Below are positions 42,229 to 53,340 of a stretch of DNA of 64,000 nt, in pieces. The position numbers and the translations under genes were made by a program. The DNA is taken from positions 463,171,506 through 463,235,505 of the forward strand of contig NC_085140.1 of assembly GCF_024139115.2 (NCBI RefSeq). The letters are read 5' to 3'. The notes under the pieces are model-generated. The model was not told the origin of the DNA, searched no databases, and was given only the letters and a program-made list of their open reading frames with translations. The first letter of the stretch is position 1. Each line of letters begins with the position of its first letter. The stretch comes from Armigeres subalbatus. Taxonomy: Eukaryota; Arthropoda; Insecta; Diptera; Culicidae.

Positions 42229-44075
42229 CTCCTGGAGCTTGGACCTTTGTTTTGTGATACATAGAATGCAATCATTGCATATGTTCATGGTCATCCAAGA
42301 AAACTCTGGAAAAGGCCTTAAGAGATCTTACGTAACGCGTAACCAGAGCTCTTTCGGCTTGTTTCAAAAGTGGTACAACCCCTTTGTGGTACATATAATA
42401 GAATGCGTCCATTGCATAGATTCGCGGTGATCCAAGAAAACTCTGGAATAGGCCTTAAGATCTACACGCGTAACCAGAGCTCTATCGGCTTGTTTCAAAA
42501 GTGGTACAACTCCTTTGTGGTACATAGAATGAATGCGTCCATTGCATAGGTTCACGGTGATCCAAGAAAACTCTGGAATAGACCTTTAGATCTACACGCG
42601 TAACCAGAGCTCTTTCGACTTGTTTCAAAATTGGTACAACCCCTTTGTGGAACATATAATAGAATGCGTCTATGGCATAGGTTCATGGTCATCCAAGAAA
42701 ACTTTGGAATACGCCTTAAAATCTACACGCGTAACCAGAGATCTTTCGACTTGTTTCAAAAGTGGTACAACCCCTTTGTGGTACAAATAATAGAATGCGT
42801 ACATTGCATAGGTTCACGGTGATCCAAGAAAACTCTGAAAAAGGTTTTAAGATCTACACGCGTAACCAGAGATCTTTCGTTTTGTGTAGAAAGTGGTACA
42901 ACACCTTGGTGGTACATAGAATGGAATGCGTCCATTGCATAGGTTCACGGTGATCCAAGAAAACTCTGGAATAGACCTTTAGATCTACACGCGTAACCAG
43001 AGCTCTTTCGGCTTGTTTCAAAATTGGTACAACCCCTTTATAGAACATATAATAGAATGCGTCCGTTGCATAGGTTCAAGGTGATCCAAGAAAACTCTGG
43101 AATACGCCTTAAGACCTACATGCGTAACCAGAGCTCTTTCAGCTTGTTCTAAAAGTGGTACAACCCCTCTGTGGTACATAGAATAGAATGCGTCCATTGC
43201 ATAGGTTCACGGTGATCCAAGAAAATTCTGGAATAGGCCTTACGATCTACACACGTAACCAGAGCTCTTTCGGCTTGTTTCAAAATTGGTACAACCCCTT
43301 TGTGGCACATAGAATAGAATACGTCCATTGCATAGGTTCATAGTCATCCAAGAAAACTTTGGAATACGTCTTAAGATCTACACGCGTAGCCAGAGATCTT
43401 TCGACTTGTTTCAAAAGTGGTACAACTCCTTTGTGGTACATAGAATGAATGCGTCCATTGCATAGGTTCACGATGATCCAAGAAAACTCTGGAATAGACC
43501 CTAAGATCTACACGCGTAACCAGAGCTCTTTCGGCTTGTTTCAAAATTGGTACAACCCCTTTGTGGCACATAGAATAGAATGCGTCCATTGCGTAGGTTC
43601 ATGGTCATCCAAGAAAACCCTGGAATAGGGCTTAAGATCTTCACGCGTAACCAGAGCTCTTTCGGCTTGTTTCAAAAGTGGTACAACTCCTTTGTGGTGC
43701 ATAGAATGAATGCGTCCATTGCATAGGTTCACGGTGATCCAAGAAAACTCTGGAATAGACCCTAAGATCTACCCGCGTAACCAGAGCTCTTTCGGCTTGT
43801 TTCAAAATTGGTACAACCCCTTTGTGGCACATAGAATAGAATGCGTCCGTTGCATAGGTTCACGGTGATCCAAGAAAACTCTGGAATACGCCTTAAGATC
43901 TACATGCGTAACCAGAGCTCTTTCAACTTGTTCTAAAAATGGTACAACCCCTCTGTGGTACCTAGGATAGAATGCGTCCATTGCATAGGTTCACGATAAT
44001 CCAAGCAAACTCTGGAATATGCCTTAAGATCTACACGCGTAACCAGAGATCTTTCGACTTGTTTCAAAAGTGATA
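42229..44075. repeat. ~131-bp satellite array, about 14 units
   Basis: Each unit holds GCGTCCATTGCATAGGTTCA, GATCCAAGAAAACTCTGGAA, GATCTACACGCGTAACCAGA, GCTCTTTCGGCTTGTTTC and TGGTACAACCCCTTTGTGG. Starts recur about every 131 bp (e.g. 42402, 42533, 42663, 42794, 42925, 43056, 43188). Some variants repeat at larger distances: GTCCGTTGC near 43059 and 43846, and CCCCTCTGTGGTAC near 43164 and 43951, ~787 bp apart, i.e. six units. The 63-codon frames in the region only reflect the repeat, because 131 is not a multiple of three. Confidence 0.9.
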
Positions 44076-44077
44076 CA

Positions 44078-44155
44078 GGTATACCTCGATTATATGGACT
44101 TTTTTAATGCAAAAAAGTCCATATAATCGAATTTTCCATATAATCGAAGCACTTT
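44078..44155. repeat. hairpin with pogo-like terminal motif
   Basis: CAGGTATACCTCGATTATAT is followed by GGACTTTTTTAATGCAAAAAAGTCC, a near-perfect hairpin. Two further CCATATAATCGA words follow, which complement the start. The CAGG-ATACCTCG beginning resembles ends of pogo/Tigger elements and is preceded by TA. No partner end was found, so it may be a broken element. Confidence 0.45.
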
Positions 44156-44429
44156 TTTTTTCTCGAAATTTGTGTTACACGATGAAATAAGTCTTAAAAG
44201 TTGAAAGAAAATATCCATATATTGCCTTACAGTCTTGTTTGGGCTCATTTTATGATAACTCAGTAGATTATGATTTTCTATAAGAACGTAACCTTTTTTC
44301 CAGCCGCTAATTTCTAAGATTACGTTAGTAATGAAAACTTCGCCCAGCTCAATGTGAGCACACTAATATACTTTTTCACGAATTCTAATTACAGTGCCTT
44401 CTTATTTCAGCAACAAAGCAAACACTGAG

Positions 44430-44730
44430 TGGTCGAGAAAGGTATATGTTAGATTCACAAAAACTGGCTTTATATAGAAGGACTGACACTTGTCCTCTTT
44501 TGATTTGATCGCAGCAAATTGAAACCGATGGAAAATTTTGTCCTATTGTCTCCTATTGAAAATTGGCCGGAATGGACTATGGGCTCAGAAGATATGGTCA
44601 AAATGCATTTGTTTATGCAAAAATCGCGTAGAAACAGTCTCACTTTTCTGACACTTATCTTTAAAAGATCTCCTTGCAACAAGTTGCGTTTGATTGATAT
44701 TCTTAAAAAGAATTTAAATCAATGTAAATA
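44430..44730 (+). repeat. 167-bp monomer family, locus 3
   Basis: GAGAAAGGTATATG near 44437 resembles the border motif. It is followed by one diverged monomer with GATTTGATCGCAGCAAATTG (~44504), CCTATTGTCTCCTATTGAAA and TGGACTATGGGCTCAGAAG, then the start of a second (TCTCCTTGCAACAAGTTGC, ~44669). Frames here are by-products. Confidence 0.6.
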
Positions 44731-44976
44731 AGGGGCCCTATACACGTATCAGTGTCATTTTTACAAGAACCAATTGACATTTCCCGCCAAAAAATGTATC
44801 TCGTTTTATTGTCTCGGTCAATTCTTTGACTTATTTAAGTTCAACTTTTTCAAATAACTCATATTTTAGAATGAAAAAAATCGGAAAAGTGCCGCACGTT
44901 TGAAGAATTAGAATTGGCCTTATTTTAATTCAAAATCGGGCGAATGTTAGGCCAAGCTTGGAAACCAGCACTGTTC

Positions 44977-45020
44977 GTCAAAAAGTATGGCGTCAAAAAG
45001 TATGGCGTCAAAAAGTATGA
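44977..45020. repeat. 15-bp tandem repeat, about three units
   Basis: GTCAAAAAGTATGGC is repeated at 44977, 44992 and 45007 (last unit partial). As 15 is a multiple of three, the repeat encodes VKKYG units inside a 64-codon frame (44944-45138). That frame has no other support as a gene. Confidence 0.75.
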
Positions 45021-45178
45021 GTTCTTTGGGAAAGTTGTCCTCAAAATTGAAGAATCGATTGAGCGGATAAAAATTGTTGATGGGAAAGGTCAATTGCACA
45101 GTGCATCTACACCTGCTAAGTGGAATATTAAAGGATAAATTGTTATGGCTATTTTGGACTATGTTCGTATATTAAAGC

Positions 45179-46037
45179 AGAACTACTCGAAATACAAACA
45201 TATACCTAGAAGGGGTCACACAACTTGTTTATTCTCCAATAGCTGCCTCCATTTCGGAGGTTGATCTACAAACCTTGACTCTATGGAGTTCGTACACTAC
45301 CTGGAGCCCACGACAACAACAAGAACTACTTGGAATACAAACATATACCAAGAAGAGTTCACACAACTTGTTTATTTTCCGATAATTGCCTACATTACGT
45401 AGGTTGACCCATAGACCTTGACTCCATGGAGTTTATAGACTATCTGGAGCCCACGACAACAACAAGAACTACTTGAAATACAAACATATACTAACTAGGG
45501 GTCACACAACTTGTTTATTTTTCAATAACTGCCTCCATTACGGAGATTGATCCACTGGCCTTGACTCTATGGAGTTCGTCGACTACCTGGCACTAATGAC
45601 AACAACAAGAACTACTTGGAATACAAACAGATACCTAGAAGGGGTCACACAACTTGTTTATTCCCCAAGAGCTGCCTCCATTACGGAGGTTGATCAACAT
45701 ACCTTGACTCTATGGAGCTCGTAGACTACCTGGAGCCCACGACAACAACAAGAGCTACTTGGAATACTAACATATACCGTGGAGGTGTCACACAACTTGT
45801 TTATTTTTCAATAACTGCCTCCATTATGTAGGTTGATCCCCAGGCCTTGAATCTATGGTGTTCGTAGACTACCTGGCAACAGTGACACCATCAAGAACTA
45901 CTTGGAATACAAACATATACCAAGAAGGGGTCACACAACTTGTTTATTCTTCAATATCTGCTTCCAATACGAAGGTTAATCAACAGACCTTGAATGTATG
46001 GAGTTCGTAGACTACCTACAACCCATGACAACAGGTA
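45179..46037. repeat. 143-bp tandem array, six units
   Basis: AACTACTTGGAATACAAACA starts units at 45181, 45324, 45467, 45610, 45753 (AGCTACTT variant) and 45896, each exactly 143 bp apart. Shared blocks are GGGTCACACAACTTGTTTAT, TGCCTCCATTACGGAGGTTG and ACCTGGAGCCCACGACAACA. Substitutions are frequent, yet no net length change separates the unit starts. No coding capacity, as 143 is not a multiple of three. It is unrelated in sequence to the 131-bp array upstream. Confidence 0.9.
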
Positions 46038-46039
46038 AT

Positions 46040-48590
46040 ACCACTTCGCATCCAAGTAATCTTTGGTTCCGCGTGTAGACCGAAAGGTCTACGAAGCGAC
46101 CCCTTTGATTTGCATTCCGCTTATGTTATCTAATGATTCACATTTATCAATTAAAACACACTTACTTTTGATTTATTTTTAAAAGAGACATGCATCATTG
46201 TAGGATTTTATATTCACCTTCTATTTCGTAAGAGAATGATGCACTCGGCCTATTTCAAAGCTCTGTTTTACCAGTTTTTCATACAACTACAATTTCCGTG
46301 TTAGTTGTTAGCAACCGACTCAAATTAAAAATAAATATCGTTATAAATAATTATAATAGGTACAGATCTTTTCCAAAGTGGTGCTATTTTTATTTCGCAC
46401 AACGTTGTTTTACAAGAAAAGCAAAAACTAAAACTTCATCAAATACACACTGAAAAGGCATACTCAGGTTTCAAATTTGATCATCCTACCCAACATAATT
46501 TACTCATGGAATGTTGAACGCAATGAAAAGTCTAAAATATGATCGTGTCTTTCTTATATTCTCTCAATCGTGAAAAGTCATCCGAATAATTTGGAAATGC
46601 TATTCGACTTCTTTGCATTCCAAAAACCTAAACGCTCTGTTGTTATTACAGCGGAAATCCATTGCCTATTCGTTGACTTCAATGCCGTCGCACGACCCAC
46701 GAGGTCAATCTCAATTTGACACCCCAACCTTTCGCTCGCCAGCCGACATTTCTATCCAAATTTCGTTCTGGATAATCCGTCAGAAGGCAATAAAAACAAA
46801 AACACACGCGACCACGTTTTTCTTTCACAGCTTCGCTTTCCATCAGGGTGCTGAAATTTCCATTCACGAACTCAAATCAAAACAACCTATAAAGAGCGTG
46901 GACGGAAAACTGCGATGAAATAGTTTTCTAACGATTATCTCTATCGTTTTTGGATTTCCCACTCTTGTTGGAATCGATACGAATATGCCACAGTATGGTA
47001 CCATTTACGAAAATGTAGAAATTCCTTCATAGCCGTAGGAAATCTCCAAGAAAGAAGATACTCGTCATCTACATCGATACGCTTTTCACCAACCTTCTGT
47101 GACAGCATTGTCACAGACTTATGCCGCCACGACAAATGTGAAAATAAAAACTAGAATTACGGTTTACCTAAAAATAATTAAAATTAAAAAGCAATAATAA
47201 TTTCCTAGTGGGGAAGGGAAAGTGAAAATAAATACTAACCCTGGCCCAAAAATAGACACAATTTATTGTATTGTATTCGGAACAGCTGTTGTGTCATTAA
47301 GGAGAAAAGCGGGAGAAGGAATTTCCCGCCTCGTTCAGAGATGCACTCATGGATGCGTATTGGCTTTCCTAAATTGTGTGCATCTAACTAGGAGTGATAT
47401 TTGAATACCACATGGATGCGGAGAAAAATTAATCAAAACTATTTATGCCAATTCCTAGAGTTACTGCTCCTTAGATTCATATCATGTATCCGAAAACAAC
47501 AAAAAAATGGAGCGCATATTACTTTGCTTCTCATTTTTATCATCATGAGTAAGCATGATAGCAATAAAAAACAACACAGATTAAGTCGGAACCCTCCCTT
47601 TTGCGAATATTATTAATATAGCAGCATATCATTATTAAGGAAACAAATACCCAAATACCCAGAAGATTTTCCACAAAACAAATAACTGAAATGAGCTCTA
47701 ATTAGCTTGCCAACCTGTTATCTAGATAGTATTTGTTTATTGTTTCAGATCGTGCCTACATAATCAAATAATTATCAGCGTAAGAATGTTTCCTGTAATT
47801 ATCGTGCCCATCCACTGATGCACCTCGTTCTTTTCATGGTGTGACATCCCTTCATAAGACATTATATAGGGGAAGCGGTTAATGGTGAGACTACTGTATA
47901 TATGTTTTTAACACGAAAGAGTTATGACTGGAAGATTTGTTATAGTTTTTTTTTTTTGGCAAACGAACAAAAATTGTTTGGCCTCAGAGTGATCCTATAA
48001 CTTTCACGAGAAAGGCGAAAAACACAGTACATACATATGTTTTTAAATTATAAAACACCTAAATAAAGACTAAAAAACACATATGAAGGGGAAGAGGATG
48101 TGGGCACCATTTTGTGTTTTGTCCATAGCTTTGGTTCTAATTGATATTAATCCGACATTTGTATACCAATTAAAAGCAAGACTAAAAATTTACTACTAGC
48201 GAAGCAATTCATTTGATTTTGTCGATTTGAAAAACATTATTGACAATTTCTAAAATTGACATTTTTGAACATTTCAATTTAGTGGTTCGGTTGTGGGCAC
48301 CTTAGGAAACTCGACTGAAAATCGAAAACAAAAAATCATAACCCCCTAGATAAAAAAAAGGAAAAATTTACTTATTCTAATTACCATGGCCTAAAATGCC
48401 TTTCCCGTGCATAAAGGACAATCGTGAAAACAATTACAAAAACCCAGAATAATTCATCTAGCGGTGAGTTTAGGGAGATAGATTCAGTAATCTTTAGGGA
48501 GATAGACAGAAATCTGATCAACTGAAAATCACCAAGAATAATCAAAATACCCCCTCTTGGGCATTAGAGGTTTAAGATGGTGTGTGTGAG
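46040..48590. other. non-coding, nothing recognised
   Basis: The 101-codon frame at 46613-46918 has no known motif. GAGAAAGGCGAAAAACACAG near 48003 and GCCTTTCCCGTGC near 48400 resemble borders of the 167-bp family, but no monomer is present. A GATAGA-type word (TTTAGGGAGATAGA) is repeated at 48472 and 48493. Confidence 0.35.
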
Positions 48591-48601
48591 TTATGAACTT
48601 A

Positions 48602-48830
48602 CACAGCAAATAATTTTGAAAATTCAACGACGTGTAAAATTGCAGCTTATCCCATCAAACGAATTAACATTCGATATTCTATTAAATTTGATTGAATTTT
48701 ACAAGCAAGCACCGTTTACATCTATTTCGATTTAAAAGAATAGTGAAATCGATTGAATGTTACGTTTATTTGCATGCTCCAAATATGTGCATGAAAATAC
48801 ATTTAAAATCACAACATATTTTTATCTGTG
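48602..48830. mobile_element. 229-bp MITE, copy 1
   Basis: The ends are CACAGCAAATAATT and, in complement, CACAGATAAAAATA, flanked by TA (48600-48601 and 48831-48832). An inverted copy of the same length is at 54193-54421. Shared internal blocks include TACAAGCAAGCACC and GCATGCTCCAAATATGTGCA. TA flanks suggest Tc1/mariner-type mobilisation, but the TIRs are very short. Confidence 0.75.
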
Positions 48831-48949
48831 TACCCTTGACGGATCTGGCTGAAATTTTTACAGTAGCTTCTGGTAGTAATAAACTTTATGTTCAGAGGAT
48901 ATAGGTCTCGAAATTTTTTTTATGAATTTATTCATATAAGTGTGGTCAC

Positions 48950-49839
48950 TAGAGTGGGGCGTCATGGTCATTTTTTCAAATCAATGGTTTTTCGAAGCCA
49001 TTCTGGGTCCTGAACAACTGTGCAGAATTTGGGACCGATTGGTTGCTTCCTCGCTTTCCGCATCGCTATTGAAGTTTGTATGGAAATTAGTATGGGAGAA
49101 CGTATATTTTTGCATTTCTACTACTAGAGGTTGCAGTTCATCGTAAACCAAGTGGCACATTGCGTTAAAGTATAACCCAAAGGATACCGAAAAACTTTGC
49201 TGAAGAAGGCACGTTGCTGGAACGTCTACGATAAAAGTTATAACGCTTCGAAGATTGAGTGTTCAAACCATATGCAAAAAATCGTTTATACTGCCAGCAC
49301 TGCCGTACTACGTAGACCAATAATTGAACTGAGTGTTATTTCAAAATAATTGATCTTATAGGGCTTTAGAGCTAATGGGAGATATTCGGAATGATTTCAC
49401 AAAGTAAAAAGTCCGACTAGAAGGAAAATGGGTTTTGTCCTCTGACAATTATAGGTTGTCCGGTAGTGCTGGCAGAAACATTAATTACTTGCATATGGTT
49501 TCAACAAACAGTTTTCGAAGCATTATAACATTTTTTGTGGACCTTCCAGCTACGTACCTTCTTCGGCAAAGTGTTTCGGCATCTTTAAGACTATATGCTC
49601 ACGTATTGAGTCACGTGATTGACGATAAATTAAGGCCTCTAAGAGCAAAAATATTAAAAAGTACGTTTTCCTATACTAATTTCCATATAAATTTAAAACG
49701 TGATGCGGCATGCGAGGTCGCAACCAATCGAACCCATATTTTGCACAGTTGATTGGGGTCCTAAAACGATTCAGAAAAACCTTGATCTCACTTGATCGGA
49801 CGAAGTTTGCGTTTTTCCATACAACTGCGCCCCACTCTA
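48950..49839. mobile_element. hAT-like long-armed element, copy 2
   Basis: The ends TAGAGTGGGGCG and CGCCCCACTCTA are flanked by the 8-bp duplication GTGGTCAC (48942-48949 and 49840-49847). It is oriented opposite to copy 1: its left end matches the right end of 39123-40388 through GTCATGGTCATTTTTTCAAA. At 890 bp it lacks the SINE and the retroposon tail of copy 1. The 68-codon and 105-codon frames inside are shared by-products. Arms are diverged inverted copies of each other. Confidence 0.9.
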
Positions 49840-49896
49840 GTGGTCACCCTAATACCCACACCCAAAAAACAAATCTGACAATTATTGTATAAAATC

Positions 49897-50010
49897 TGGG
49901 CATATACAATTCTGAAAGCTTTTTATACAAATATTGTATTAAAATAATTCAAATCTGAATTATTTCAATACAACAATTGTATTAAAATCTTCTAAAATTG
50001 TATATGCCCA
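49897..50010. repeat. AT-rich palindrome
   Basis: TGGGCATATACAATT at the left faces AATTGTATATGCCCA at the right. Between them AAATATTGTATTAAAATAATTC and GAATTATTTCAATACAA form further inverted pairs around a 3-base centre at ~49956. It may be a small MITE; no duplication is apparent. Confidence 0.65.
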
Positions 50011-50129
50011 ATTATTATACAGTTTCTGTAAGGTTCTTATGCAGAACTGTATTAAAATCTGCCATTCGCTGGTTAGGTGCACTACCGAATTGTGCATCCT
50101 TTTTGGAAATTTGGGTGCTAAAATTTAGA

Positions 50130-50155
50130 TTTTTTTTTAATCTTTGTTAAGGTGT
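50130..50155 (-). mobile_element. 26-bp micro-insertion with TSD
   Basis: A perfect 12-bp duplication CTAAAATTTAGA (50118-50129 and 50156-50167) flanks 26 bp. On the minus strand these read ACACCTTAACAAAGATT followed by A residues. The CTTAA-AAAGATTAAAA end matches the poly(A)-proximal end of the insert at 9518-9590. It is read as the extreme 3' end of a retroposon. An alternative is a small tandem duplication with filler DNA, but the shared tail argues against it. Confidence 0.65.
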
Positions 50156-50167
50156 CTAAAATTTAGA

Positions 50168-51837
50168 CACCATTGGAGCTCAAAATAGACTAAATTTACA
50201 ATATAAATATGCATTGGAACTATCTTGTTTAATTTAATCAATCCACTTTATGACACTATGAAAACGGTAAAAAAAACTTTCATTTTTATTTTTATGTAAA
50301 AAATATATTTGTTTATAGATCAAAGTTGTATCAAGTTCTTTTAAAGTGCAAAACCTCATGTTATTACAGCAAACAAATGACAGGTTATCAGTATGCCAAC
50401 ATCTGCTTTCTGTCAAAAATACGTAGGTGCTCACAACCAAACCACTTCCCCTACATATATGAATAATTTCAATAACTACTACCATTGCTTGCAAGTGTCT
50501 ATTTCGTGTCTACGTTCCCCTACTTACTCCTAAAGAAGGATATATAAAATATAAAGTTGATTCAAATCTCAGCTGCCACTCACGATTCTAACGCTCCCTA
50601 CGTTATATGGACGTAAGAACATTTTACCGATATTAAATGAGTATGGTTGGATGGTTTTCAAAATCTTGTTAAACCATAGCATTTTTTAGATCATTTCTTC
50701 AATTTGAACTTCAGAAATCATTCTATGTCTAGCTAACAGAACACGAGTTGCGATTCAAATCACGTGAAACTGTGTATGCCATGGAAGGGTCTTTTCAATT
50801 TACCTCTCGCGTAATTTTCCAGTCTAATGGTTTTTGTTTCATGCATACGAGTGGGGAACCCACCTAAAATCATTTACTTTTCCGCTTAATCGAATGGTCT
50901 TATCTTTTGTGTGTTTTCTTATGTCTATGAAGAGCTACACTCGTTTAACCTTCGCTAATGATAGATGAGCAATTACCTTTGAACTTTTGAAAACTCGCGG
51001 CACGATGATGATGCCAAGGGAGGACAAACGATTTGACCTGTGTGAAACCCCAGTGTAGAAGCCAAAAAGTGTGCTACACAATATCTCGAATGCCACCTCG
51101 AATCATGTTTCTTCAATTTTCCCCCAAACGACGGCGAAGAAAACTGCCTTCACTTTCCATGCGATTATGTTTTATGCTACTTATAATACGGGCGACACAC
51201 GGCGCGTGAAACGATGATATGTGAGCGTCTGTTGTGTTACTAAATCAAAAATAGTAAACAATATAACCACACTCACATATGTTCCCATTGTCTGGCGTGG
51301 CATTATATTTATAAATTTCCTACTCAAAATGCGTGCGCCGCTCGCGTCGTCTCGTGAACTCGGCCGGGATTATAGATGTTCCTCCTGCTGTTACCGCTAA
51401 TGGAGAAAAATTTCTTCTCTCCCCTGTCTTGATGATGACGGCAACGTGTCTAACGCATTTCAGACATGATCATTTTTCCTCAATATTACAAAACAATATT
51501 TTAGGTGCATTTGTCTAGAACGCTGGTAGTTCACATTACTGTACGTGACACTTCTTAGGGCTAATGCGCGTTTTTAAACACTGCGTCGATTTGCAGTACA
51601 AAGTCCCTAGTGTCAATGCAAGAGCGCTATTTGATTCATTTATACCTTTGATAGAAATGTGGCATACGAAGTTGCTCAAAAATAGTAAACGCAATGTGAT
51701 CGCAATCGTTTGGAAATATATCCCTCAAATAAAAGTAAGAGAAAGACAATGTCCACAAAACAGAAATTGTATTATAATTATCACATTAAAAGACAAATTT
51801 AATGAAGCCCCAATCCTGTGTAGTACATATCACTGTA
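50168..51837. other. non-coding, nothing recognised
   Basis: The 118-codon frame at 51564-51920 has no known domain and overlaps a decayed SINE at its end. No other structure with clear ends. Confidence 0.35.
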
Positions 51838-52050
51838 TTGTAGTGGGCAGACTAGTGGTAAGATGCAGGGCTGGGTTCGATTCGGTTTTTGTATTTTTGG
51901 AGCACCATGCATTCTGTTAGTCTCATACACGAATGCAAAAATAGTTACTTGGCTTAGTATTTTCACAGTTAATAATTGCAAAAGTTCTTAATGAACACCA
52001 AGATGCAAGGCGGCAATGCCGCAGTTGATGATGTAATGCAAACTAATAAG
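51838..52050 (+). mobile_element. old Feilai-like SINE
   Basis: Diverged blocks GTAGTGGGCAGACTAGTGGT (head), GGGTTCGATTCGG (B box), GTTAGTCTCATACACGAATGC, ACTTGGCTTAG, TTCTTAATGAACACCAAGATGC and GATGATGTAATGC follow the order of the intact copies. The region between the B box and the GTTAGTCTCAT block is deleted. No tail remains beyond AACTAATAAG. Confidence 0.75.
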
Positions 52051-52113
52051 ACTCTATTATAGTATTTAAAATACTAATTATATTATAAAACATAGCGTAT
52101 TTTAAAACCATTG

Positions 52114-52485
52114 CTAAAAGACTCGAATTAGTTTCCCTTGCATTGGTTCGATGCTGAACCGTGCAAAGGAAACACTTTTGATAACTTGAAATCCTTCGAA
52201 TTGACTCCAGACTCGACTTTCAAAATATGGATTTGTCCAGTGACTTGAAGAGCTTAAGTTGATCGTCTGCTTCCATTTAGTTCCGTTGTCGGCCACGTTG
52301 CTTTTCGTTGGAATCCATTTCCATTCGTCGACGTATGTAGTTTCTAGGATCTCGCTGATTCGAAGGGCCACACATTGGCTATAACGTCGATGGTCTGAAT
52401 TCAGCCCACACAAGACATCTCTCGATCTGTCCAGAAAAATGATGGAAGATTGTAGTTCAGACCGTGGAATTGAAAGAAATTTCAA
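52114..52485 (-). pseudogene. BEL/Pao RNase H fragment
   Basis: A 123-codon minus-strand frame begins KFLSIPRSELQSS and continues RDVLCGLNSDHRRYSQCVA, RISEILETTYVDEWKWIP, TKSNVADNGTKW and SHWTNPYFE. This is the RNase H-like part of BEL/Pao pol, where (S/T)VLCWLNSDHRRY and TK(x)NVADxGTK are characteristic. The Trp in CWLN is a Gly here, and an RNase H Asp lies in FLDRSRDVL. It is transcribed away from a plus-strand BEL fragment beginning near 52500, so an inversion separates the two. Confidence 0.8.
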
Positions 52486-52499
52486 AAGCGCGACTCGTG

Positions 52500-53340
52500 T
52501 TTTAACGACTACATTTCGAAGGATTACATTCGGAAACTATCGGAGGAAGAGCTTTCAATTCCTAGATATCGCGTTTCCAGTCTGGAACCCAAACAGACCG
52601 GACAAAACATTATTAGTCAGCTAACGCATTTGGAGTATCCCTAAATTCCGGCTTGTTAAAAAGCCCAAACCAATTGACATCGCTGCTCACAGTGCTCATC
52701 GAGTTCCGTGAATTTAAGGTAACTGTCTGTGCTGTGGGGCCCTCCTTAGCCGTGCGGTAAGACGCGCGGCTACAAAGCAAGACCATGCTGAGGGTGGCTG
52801 GGTTCGATTCCCGGTGCCGGTTTAGGCAATTTTCGGATTGGAAATTGTCTCGACTTCCCTGGGCATAAAAGTATCATCGTGTTAGCCTCATGATATACGA
52901 ATGCAAAAATGGTAACCTGGCTTAGAAACCTCGCAGTTAATAACTGTGGAAGTGCTTAATGAACAATAAGCTGCGAGGCGGCCCTGTCCCAGTGTGGGGA
53001 TGTAATGCCAATAATAAGAAGAAGAAGAAGTCTGTGCTGATATTCGGAACATGTACCATCAAGTACTCGCGTGGAAAGATGACCAACATGGCCAGCGTTT
53101 CTTCTGGATGGAAGCAACAAGAGTCAGCCGAGCGTCTACATTATTAAGGTGTTGTCATTCGGAGCGAGCTGCTCGCCTAAAATCGCCCAACATGGCAAAA
53201 ACGCTAAATGTTTCACGCAGGAATGTCCGACCGCAGTTAATGATATCACTCAAATATATGCTCATGAGGACGTTAGAGAAATACACAAAAAAGAGGCTTT
53301 GAGATGCATAACTGGTTGTCTAACTCACCACGCGTGTTAC
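52500..53340 (+). pseudogene. BEL/Pao reverse transcriptase fragment split by SINE
   Basis: Before the SINE, FPVWNPNRPDKT (~52570) and LLTVLIEFREFKVTVCA (~52680-52734) match the N-terminal part of BEL/Pao reverse transcriptase. After the SINE, ADIRNMYHQVLAWKDDQHGQ (~53036) continues in the same sense with the first catalytic Asp. Then come FWMEAT and FGASCSPKIAQHGKNAK in a shifted register and a remnant where YVDD would be. A frameshift lies near 53145, and stops interrupt the part before 52680. The SINE sits exactly between the CA and ADIR motifs. Confidence 0.75.
52735..53029 (+). mobile_element. Feilai-like SINE inside BEL fragment
   Basis: A perfect 10-bp duplication GTCTGTGCTG (52725-52734 and 53030-53039) flanks the insert. 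It has an A-box-like TAGCCGTGCGGTAAG, a B box GGGTTCGATTCCCGG (~52799) and a (GAA)n tail. It is the best-preserved copy in the window and a good reference for the others. Confidence 0.92.

Noticed and set aside
42239..43832. Many ~63-codon frames on both strands in the satellite
   Set aside because: They recur because the unit repeats every ~131 bp and read through about 1.4 units in shifting register. No independent coding evidence.
42229..46037. Tandem arrays considered as CRISPR-like
   Set aside because: Units are long (131 and 143 bp), similar over their full length, with no short repeat and unique spacer pattern. The context is eukaryotic.
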